DNA from: an uncultured Blautia sp.
GTDB lineage: Bacteria; Bacillota; Clostridia; Lachnospirales; Lachnospiraceae
NCBI GenBank assembly: GCA_945872375.1
Contig: CAMBYR010000043.1
Location: 1 to 11,618 of the forward strand
DNA length: 11,618 nt
Reading direction: 5' to 3'
The translations under genes were made by a program, and so were the position numbers. The notes under the pieces are model-generated. The model saw only the letters and a list, made by a program, of their open reading frames with translations, searched no databases and was not told the origin of the DNA. Every line of letters begins with the position of its first letter. Positions within the stretch are counted from its first letter, which is position 1. Shown here in pieces: positions 6,009-11,618 of this stretch.

Positions 6009-6652
6009 AAGTGAAGAAAACATGGATTAAAACAGCAGCAGTCTGCAGTCTTGTGGGAGCACTGGCAGCAGGAGGAACCATGGCTTATCTTACGGATTAT
6101 GATAAAGCGGAGAATCTGTTTACCGTTGGAAAGGTGGATATTGAGCTTCAGGAACCAGGATGGAAGCCGGAGGATCATACAAAAATTGAGCCTTCGGAAC
6201 AGATGAAAAAGGATCCGCAGATTAAAAATACAGGAATCAATGATTCCTTTGTATATCTGGAAGTATCCATTCCCACAGCGGATGTGATCACTGCAGATGC
6301 CCAGGGAAACAGAATCGAAAAAAAGAATACGGAGCTTTTTACCTTCACGAAAAAGAATGACTGGACACAGCTTGAGGCTAAGACATCCGGAATCAACCGG
6401 GTCTATACCTTTGCCTATAATAAAATACTGAAACCGGGTCAGACAACGACGACACTGTTTGACTGGGTGACCTTTGCAAACGTTGTGGAAGGACAGATTG
6501 ATACACGTCAGTTTTCCATTCCGGTGCGGGCCTATGCCATTCAGACAGTCAATACCGGAGGCGATGAAGGGACGGTTGTCCAGCAGGCAGCAGCGGCCTA
6601 CCAGAAATATTTGAATCAGAATCAGGGACAGCCAGGCGGGGTGACAAAATGA
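6005..6652 (+). CDS. SipW-type signal peptide protein, TasA/camelysin-like (subunit 1)
   Basis: A 215-residue secreted protein, not assignable to a named gene. Its N-terminus has a basic start, a hydrophobic stretch and GGTMAYLTD (23-31), then NLFTVGKVDIEL. This matches SipW-cognate signal peptides (compare GGTWAAFND in TasA), so cleavage after Ala27 is predicted by analogy. The body looks like a beta-sandwich: PQIKNTG (71-77) resembles the TasA/camelysin strand. A DW..Y..A..KILKPGQTTTTLF segment (119-152) and VRAYAIQTVN (174-183) recur in the next two genes. The C-terminus (AYQKYLN, then a Gln/Gly-rich tail) has no anchor or sorting signal. GAGGTG at 5988-5993 is a modest ribosome binding site, and translation is coupled to sipW by a 4-base overlap. 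Probable role: extracellular fibre or matrix subunit; this is inference. Confidence 0.82.
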   Translation: MKVKKTWIKTAAVCSLVGALAAGGTMAYLTDYDKAENLFTVGKVDIELQEPGWKPEDHTKIEPSEQMKKDPQIKNTGINDSFVYLEVSIPTADVITADAQGNRIEKKNTELFTFTKKNDWTQLEAKTSGINRVYTFAYNKILKPGQTTTTLFDWVTFANVVEGQIDTRQFSIPVRAYAIQTVNTGGDEGTVVQQAAAAYQKYLNQNQGQPGGVTK

Positions 6653-7221
6653 ATGGCAGAATTCTCAGGAGGACAGCAGGAATCTGTGTGATGGCAGGAC
6701 TATTATGTGCCGGAGGAACGACTGCCTACCTGATGGATTATGATCTGAAATATAATTCTGTGGCAGTAGGAAGAAATACAACAGGAATCCGGGAAGAATT
6801 TCCGGCTCCCACACCGGTTTCGGGAGATGAGAACCAGCCGGAATATCAAAAAACAGTATGGGCAGCGAATCAGGCTCCATCAGAAAGTGTATTTAATGTG
6901 GACTGTTATGTGCGGATGTCACTTTCCTATTCGAATTATGATATCGGCAGGGCGGTGACACTGCTGGGACTGGATCAGACGAACTGGATATACAGTCAGA
7001 AAGACGGGTATTATTATTACCGGAAAAAACTGAAGGAAGGGGAAAGGACCACACCCCTTTTTACCGGCTTTCGAATCCGGACAGAACAGATCGATCCTGT
7101 GTATCGGGATCTGATCTCCTCCTTTGAAATCAATGTTTATCAGGAATCGGTTCAGGCCGGAGAATTTCAGGATTACAATTCTGCCTGGAATTATTATCTG
7201 AATCCTGTCGGGACTGTGTAG
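6649..7221 (+). CDS. SipW-type signal peptide protein, TasA/camelysin-like (subunit 2)
   Basis: A 190-residue paralogue-like partner of the preceding protein, starting in an ATGA overlap with it (6649-6652). It has an Arg-rich start, a hydrophobic core and GGTTAYLMD (22-30), the same SipW-type cleavage region. Next comes NSVAVGRNTTGIREEFPAPTP, a variant often seen in such proteins. The middle has CYVRMSLSY (86-94). The family-like block NWIYSQKDGYYYYRKKLKEG (112-131) with TTPLF (134-138), then FEINVYQESVQAG (159-171), lines up with the blocks in the other two substrates. The end (AWNYYLN, 179-185) resembles AYQKYLN of subunit 1. There is no anchor. Cys20 is preceded by Leu-Leu, so it is not a good lipobox. 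Likely a second secreted subunit of the same structure; specific function unknown. Confidence 0.8.
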   Translation: MNGRILRRTAGICVMAGLLCAGGTTAYLMDYDLKYNSVAVGRNTTGIREEFPAPTPVSGDENQPEYQKTVWAANQAPSESVFNVDCYVRMSLSYSNYDIGRAVTLLGLDQTNWIYSQKDGYYYYRKKLKEGERTTPLFTGFRIRTEQIDPVYRDLISSFEINVYQESVQAGEFQDYNSAWNYYLNPVGTV

Positions 7222-7236
7222 GAAAGGAGGAAACTC

Positions 7237-8448
7237 ATGAAAGTGCGGAAAAACGTGGCGGCTGCGGCTGCGCTTGCAGTGCTGTTTGCCGGAGCCGTGG
7301 CTGTATATGGATATTTTTCGGACATTGTATCTGTGACAAATCATATTGCACTTGGAGATGTGAATATCCGCCTGCAGGAATTTGAAAGGAAAAATGGAAA
7401 AGAAGATACTTATTCCGGCAGTAAAATCGTACTTCCCGGTGATGTGATCTCCAAAATTCCGAAAATTACCAATCTTGCAGAACCTTGCTGGATCCGTGCC
7501 AGAATCTCTCTGAAAAACGACAGAGAGGAGCTGGAAGGACTTTCTGAAAAAAACATTGGAGGAATATCAAAAGACTGGATAAAAAAAGGTGAGTATTATT
7601 ACTACACCCATATTCTGGACCGTGGAGAGACTGTCACACTGTTTCAGGAAGTAGAGATTCCTTCTTCCTGGACGGAAGAGCATTCCGGGCAGAAACTGGA
7701 ACTGGATATTCAGGCAGATGCCATTCAGGCGGTAAATTTTAAGCCGGATTTTCTGGCGATGTCCCCATGGGGAAATCAGTCCATCGAGCTGTGTGTTCAT
7801 GAAGAAAACGGCAGCGTGGTTTCTGAAAACAGGAAAATAGATCTTTCTGTGGAATTTGAAGGAAATGCACATAAGCTTCTTGCAGTACCGGATGACTTTT
7901 TTCAGAATTTTCCCACAGCGATGCCGGGAGATACACTGAAGGATTCCGTAGAGATTTCCAATACCACAGGAAATTCCTCAGAAATATTTTTTCATACGGG
8001 AATTGTGTGCCAGCGTGAAGACCGCATGGATCTTTTGAGAAAACTGGGTCTGACGATCTCCATGAATGGAACTGTTTTATATCAGGGGAATCTGCTGTCT
8101 GAAGAATTGAGGGATGAACACTCTCTCGGGGTGTTTGCACCCGGAACAAAGGAAACGATGGAGTTTGCTGTGACCGTTCCGAAAGAGCTGAACAATGCCT
8201 ATGCTCTTCGTGATACGGCTGTGAAGTGGTATTTTACCGTGTATGAGGATGATACTTCCGAAAAAACAAATGGCGGCACCAACCAGTTATCTATGTCTGG
8301 GAATCCTGTGGATAATAGTAAAGAACCGGCACAGACTGTGAAAACAGGAGATGAAACACCCATTGGTTTCCTTTTGATACTGGGACTTACAGGACTTTTG
8401 ACGGCAGCCGCAGTGATGCTGTTCCGGAAAGGAGGAAAAAAATCATGA
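7237..8448 (+). CDS. Membrane/wall-anchored SipW-type protein with two beta-sandwich regions and KTGD tail
   Basis: A 403-residue surface protein. Its SipW-type N-terminus (hydrophobic run, then VYGYFSD, 23-29, and HIALGDVNIRLQEF) is like that of the two preceding proteins. The first region keeps the shared block DWIKKGEYYYYTHILDRGET (113-132) with TLF (134-136), and ADAIQAVNF (160-168). A second region (about 205-340), with LLAVPDDFFQNFPTAMPGD and a DSVEISNTTGN strand, looks like another beta-sandwich. The C-terminus has a low-complexity linker, QTVKTGD (366-372), a hydrophobic segment (about 375-395) and FRKGGKKS. This is the layout of a sortase signal, with KTGD in place of LPxTG, or a plain membrane anchor. 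It has the best ribosome binding site of the operon (AAGGAGG, 7224-7230) and overlaps the next gene by ATGA. Proposed role: base that tethers the assembly to the cell. Confidence 0.82.
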   Translation: MKVRKNVAAAAALAVLFAGAVAVYGYFSDIVSVTNHIALGDVNIRLQEFERKNGKEDTYSGSKIVLPGDVISKIPKITNLAEPCWIRARISLKNDREELEGLSEKNIGGISKDWIKKGEYYYYTHILDRGETVTLFQEVEIPSSWTEEHSGQKLELDIQADAIQAVNFKPDFLAMSPWGNQSIELCVHEENGSVVSENRKIDLSVEFEGNAHKLLAVPDDFFQNFPTAMPGDTLKDSVEISNTTGNSSEIFFHTGIVCQREDRMDLLRKLGLTISMNGTVLYQGNLLSEELRDEHSLGVFAPGTKETMEFAVTVPKELNNAYALRDTAVKWYFTVYEDDTSEKTNGGTNQLSMSGNPVDNSKEPAQTVKTGDETPIGFLLILGLTGLLTAAAVMLFRKGGKKS

Positions 8449-11400
8449 AAAAACGTATGGCAGGTGTTTTTCTGGTACTGCTGATGATCTGTACCTCTTT
8501 GATGTCCGGGACCTTTGCAGGCGCAGTTCAGGGTGAGGAGATGATACCGGAGGAGTTCTTTTTTCCTGAAGAAGAAATTTATGAGGATGAGTCCGTGGAG
8601 CAGAATTCTCTGTTTTTTTCAGAGGAGGAGCTGAGCGCACTGGCGGATGATCCGGAAGAATCTTCGGAGCAGGAGGAAGAACTTCAGGAGGAAATCGAAA
8701 ACGGAAGCGTCATCGCTCTGGCACCTGTGGAATCCGCCTCTTTTCTGGCGGAGGAGGGTCTTCTGACGGCATCATCCGGGCAGACAGTGGCAGATGCTAT
8801 GACTTATGAATTAAAGGTTTACAGTTATCTGAATATGGAGGAAGTCTGGACAGATACCGGAAGCGGAACACATCATCTGGGAACCGCCCACAGGGAGATC
8901 AGATATGTGGATGAGACAGGAATTCCCCGGGCTGCCCCATTGTACTGTCTGAATGCGGCAAAAAAGGGGATTGGTACCAACCAGCAGATTAAGCAGGAAG
9001 CCATTAAATTGTTGTCGGATGTGAACATCAGGAAAATCCTGTATTTCGGATTCGGAGGTCCGGGAGATATTTCCGGTCTGTATGATCCCACCTGCAGTCA
9101 TGTAGACTGGAACAAATGGGAAAATCGATATCTGATGACACATTATGCTCTGAGCTGGGTCTATTCCGGTGATGTGGCAGGGGCAACAGAGTGGGAATGT
9201 GATCATGTGGGGCTGAATCGATGGATCATGGCTCTGGTTTCTCAACCCATTCCGGACCTGACAGATCTGAAATTTTACGGTCAGGGTATGGATGGAAATA
9301 ATGTGGCGGCAAAGGATATGACCGCGAAGCTGAGTCTCTGGAAAAAACTTCCGGATTCCCTGAAATGGGCGGAAGCAGCGGCTTCCTCGGGAGTTCAGCT
9401 TTCCAGTCTTTATCTGCTGACCGCCTCCATGGTGCAGAATGGAATCGTATTCAGCCGTTCCGCATCGGATGGCTGGCTTCTGGCATATTGGCTGGGGGAT
9501 GAGGATTTTACTGCAAGAGGAGCTTCCAATCCACGCATTCTTGGTCCGGGAGAGAGCGTAACACTTTGTGCGGGAGCACGCTTTTTCCTTGCATTTCCCG
9601 GCAGCGTTCAGGGTACGCAGACCCTTCGCTTTACTTCCATTATGAAGCCGGTGGAATATATTGCCGTCAGCGGAGATATCCAGGAAAACTCCACAGGAAT
9701 ACAGGATTTTGGTTCCTATGTTTATTTTGGGGACAGGGAAACGCTCAGTCTTCAGCTGGAACCGGATCGGGGAGGGAACATTTTACTCCATAAGGTTTCA
9801 GACCTGGATCATGAGGAACATGTGCAGGGCGCGGGTTATCAGCTGACAGCAGCGGAAAATATAGTTTCCGGCTATGCCCAGGTACTTACCGCAGGAACGG
9901 TTCTGGAACAGGCTTATACGGATGCAGAGGGAACCATCCTGTTTCAGAATCTGCCGGCAGGAAGCTATTACCTTAAAGAGATTGCTCCCTTAAGCGGATC
10001 GGAAGCCGAAAACTATCTGGTTTCTTCCAAGAAATATTATGTAACCGTTGAAAAAGGGACTACTCAGCAGACCGAGGTTTACGAAATTCCGGATATCAGG
10101 GGAATCGTATCTCTTCGTAAAGTAATTGAGGGGACGGAGCTGGATCTTCAGGGAGCGGAATTTACTCTGTATACCTGGGATAAAGACAAAGGAAAATACG
10201 GAAGCGGAGTACTTCTGACATATAACAGGGAGACAAAACGGTATGAGTCGGAGATACTGACGTATACGTCCGGGAATCAGGGGAAATTTCGTATTCGTGA
10301 GACAAAGGCACCGGACGGATTTTCCGGAGGCTGGAAAAAAGATTTTGCACTGACAAAGCTGGGAAGAACCCATCATTTTAGCTGGACCGTGCCAAACAGT
10401 GAGCTTCCGGCCGTGATCCAGATATCCAAACAGGATTCTGTTTCCGGAGAAATTCTGGAAAATGCGGAATTTACTGTGTATCCCTGGAATCAGATCAAAC
10501 AGGCTTATGAAACCATAGGGGAACTTCTGATTTATCAGGAGGAAGAGGGGATTTATCGAAGCAGCGAACTGAAGATCACGGATCTGAATCAGGGGAAATT
10601 TAAAGTGGAAGAAACCAGAAATCCGGAAGGTTATACCGGTTCCTTTTCAAAGGAAATTGATCTGAACCGGGACAAGGAATCTCTTCAGTTTGTGGTGAAA
10701 AATGATCCGGTAAAAGAAGTTAAGGGAAGGATTTCCATTCGAAAGAAGGATTCACAGACAGGTGCCGTTCTTAGCGGTGCAGTGTTTGAGATTTACCAGT
10801 ATCATGTTCGGACAGGGCAGTATGAAAACACACTTGGAAACCAGTCTTCCATGTATTACGATCGGGAAGCCGGACTCTACCGTTCTTTGGAGCTTGGAAT
10901 TACGGCAGAAAATGAAGGAAAGTTTAAAGTGGTGGAGCTTGGAAACCCGGAAGGATACCATGGGAAATGGGAAAAAGAATTTGTACTGACGGAAGAGAAT
11001 CCGGAACCGGAGGCTTTTGAAGCATTTAACGAGCCGGACAGGCCGCCTGTGGGACAGATCGAGGTGATCAAAAAAATCAGGGAGTCCGATATTTTATGGG
11101 CACATGGGACACCTGTCTTTTCCTTTGCAGTGGAAGGAACCGATGCGGCAGGAAACATCAGAAAATATGAAAACTATGTCTGCTTTTCCAAAGGAGCATA
11201 TACGGTGGATGGAGAAGGCTATGCCGTAATGAAGACGATGTTTCGTAATGTTCCGGCAGGAACCTATGAAGTTTATGAAAAACCGGTGCTTTATTATTAT
11301 CTGAATAACGCAGCCGCCAATACCGCAAATGTTACGGTAACACGGGGAGCATCGCCGGAATATGGAAAATTGCCAGGAGAAATTGCTTTCTGCACTGTAG

Positions 11401-11537
11401 AGCTGACACCGGGAAACCTGCATGCCTCTATGACATTTTATAATACGAAAGCAAGATATGACGGCCTGATTCATAATGATGTGATCAAGAACACCATACC
11501 GGTAAAATTTGATATAAATGAGGAACAGCAGGGATAG
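8445..11537 (+). CDS. Large secreted adhesin-like protein with SpaA/Cna-B-type isopeptide repeats, no anchor
   Basis: A 1030-residue protein with a conventional signal peptide (1-27, cleavage predicted after FAGA), unlike its SipW-type neighbours. Residues 31-86 are very acidic; there is no Lys or Arg from 5 to 123. An N-terminal domain (about 118-440) contains LYCLN (Cys168) and MTHYALSWVY (231-240), reminiscent of thioester (TQxA) adhesin domains. Next is a SpaA-like domain (443-537; Lys450, Glu512), then three related repeats at about 553-652, 656-754 and 761-863. Each has a first-strand Lys, a Glu before P-D/E-G-F/Y and a terminal Asn (559/619/651, 662/723/753, 768/831/862), the triad of self-forming isopeptide bonds. 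The C-terminal domain (870-1002) is pilin-like. No LPxTG, KTGD or membrane segment is visible. AAGGAGG at 8429-8435 and an ATGA overlap couple it to the anchored protein. Ligand unknown. Confidence 0.85.
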   Translation: MKKRMAGVFLVLLMICTSLMSGTFAGAVQGEEMIPEEFFFPEEEIYEDESVEQNSLFFSEEELSALADDPEESSEQEEELQEEIENGSVIALAPVESASFLAEEGLLTASSGQTVADAMTYELKVYSYLNMEEVWTDTGSGTHHLGTAHREIRYVDETGIPRAAPLYCLNAAKKGIGTNQQIKQEAIKLLSDVNIRKILYFGFGGPGDISGLYDPTCSHVDWNKWENRYLMTHYALSWVYSGDVAGATEWECDHVGLNRWIMALVSQPIPDLTDLKFYGQGMDGNNVAAKDMTAKLSLWKKLPDSLKWAEAAASSGVQLSSLYLLTASMVQNGIVFSRSASDGWLLAYWLGDEDFTARGASNPRILGPGESVTLCAGARFFLAFPGSVQGTQTLRFTSIMKPVEYIAVSGDIQENSTGIQDFGSYVYFGDRETLSLQLEPDRGGNILLHKVSDLDHEEHVQGAGYQLTAAENIVSGYAQVLTAGTVLEQAYTDAEGTILFQNLPAGSYYLKEIAPLSGSEAENYLVSSKKYYVTVEKGTTQQTEVYEIPDIRGIVSLRKVIEGTELDLQGAEFTLYTWDKDKGKYGSGVLLTYNRETKRYESEILTYTSGNQGKFRIRETKAPDGFSGGWKKDFALTKLGRTHHFSWTVPNSELPAVIQISKQDSVSGEILENAEFTVYPWNQIKQAYETIGELLIYQEEEGIYRSSELKITDLNQGKFKVEETRNPEGYTGSFSKEIDLNRDKESLQFVVKNDPVKEVKGRISIRKKDSQTGAVLSGAVFEIYQYHVRTGQYENTLGNQSSMYYDREAGLYRSLELGITAENEGKFKVVELGNPEGYHGKWEKEFVLTEENPEPEAFEAFNEPDRPPVGQIEVIKKIRESDILWAHGTPVFSFAVEGTDAAGNIRKYENYVCFSKGAYTVDGEGYAVMKTMFRNVPAGTYEVYEKPVLYYYLNNAAANTANVTVTRGASPEYGKLPGEIAFCTVELTPGNLHASMTFYNTKARYDGLIHNDVIKNTIPVKFDINEEQQG
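10101..11033 (+). repeat. Three tandem SpaA/Cna-B-like domain repeats within the adhesin gene
   Basis: Three units of about 300-310 bases each encode the repeats at residues 553-652, 656-754 and 761-863. Nucleotide identity survives between the first two: AATCAGGGGAAATTT occurs at 10275-10289 and 10587-10601, 312 bases apart, and GCGGAATTTACT at 10155-10166 and 10464-10475, 309 bases apart. The third unit is more diverged at DNA level. The pattern implies duplication inside the gene and possible repeat-number variation among strains. Confidence 0.75.
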
Positions 11538-11579
11538 GTGACGGTAAGCTACTGTTCACAGGCAATATTCCGCGAGGTG

Positions 11580-11603
11580 TTTCCATGCATTTATGCATGG
11601 AAA
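11580..11603. repeat. Perfect palindrome downstream of the adhesin gene
   Basis: TTTCCATGCA (11580-11589) pairs perfectly with TGCATGGAAA (11594-11603) around TTTA. No T-run follows on either strand, so it is not a canonical terminator. It lies 43 bases after the operon's last stop and may be a weak terminator, an mRNA 3'-end stabiliser or the start of an intergenic repeat cut by the window edge. The 81 bases after the adhesin contain no other recognisable feature. Confidence 0.55.
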
Positions 11604-11618
11604 TCCCGAGACAGTCAA

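Noticed and set aside
6649..6720. Possible lipoprotein signal (Cys20) in SipW substrate 2
   Set aside because: The residues before the Cys are Leu-Leu, not a Gly/Ala/Ser-ending lipobox, and the SipW-type GGTTAYLMD motif directly follows.
11538..11618. Frameshifted anchor for the adhesin
   Set aside because: None of the three forward frames after the stop encodes a hydrophobic segment or sorting motif, so there is no sign of a recent frameshift within the window.

Overview
The window looks like a chromosomal segment of a Gram-positive gut anaerobe of the Lachnospiraceae (Blautia / Ruminococcus gnavus-like). This is an inference from the order tmcAL-pta-ackA-yceD-rpmF, the protein sequences, strong AAGGAGG-type ribosome binding sites and moderate GC; no database search was possible.

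Layout. The left edge holds the last 87 codons of an ABC-transporter ATPase, which meets the convergent gene tmcAL (tRNA-Met cytidine acetate ligase) at a shared bidirectional terminator. tmcAL and pta diverge from about 120 bp that hold two overlapping promoters. pta and ackA form the acetate-producing, ATP-yielding pair and end at a strong terminator. A perfect TTGACA-N17-TATAAT promoter then drives yceD (DUF177) and rpmF (ribosomal protein L32), again closed by a terminator. The usual Clostridia follower, plsX, is absent.

From 4852 to 5504 there is no convincing gene. The first part (4860-5121) is a dense series of hairpins that includes two mutually exclusive helices. The second part is an AT-rich leader with a candidate promoter, an inverted repeat and an orphan Shine-Dalgarno with a tiny ORF.

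From 5505 to 11537 runs a tightly packed five-gene surface operon, with ATGA overlaps at three of four junctions. It encodes a SipW-type signal peptidase, two small secreted proteins with SipW-type signal peptides, a larger SipW-type protein with a C-terminal KTGD/membrane-anchor tail, and a 1030-residue adhesin-like protein. The adhesin has a Cys-containing N-terminal domain, several SpaA/Cna-B-like repeats carrying Lys/Glu/Asn isopeptide residues, and no visible anchor of its own.

The simplest model is that the dedicated SipW peptidase matures three TasA/camelysin-like subunits, the third tethers the structure to the envelope, and the large multidomain protein is its exposed adhesive part. 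This fibre- or pilus-like SipW-plus-adhesin module is the most interesting content of the window; its assembly and target are unknown.
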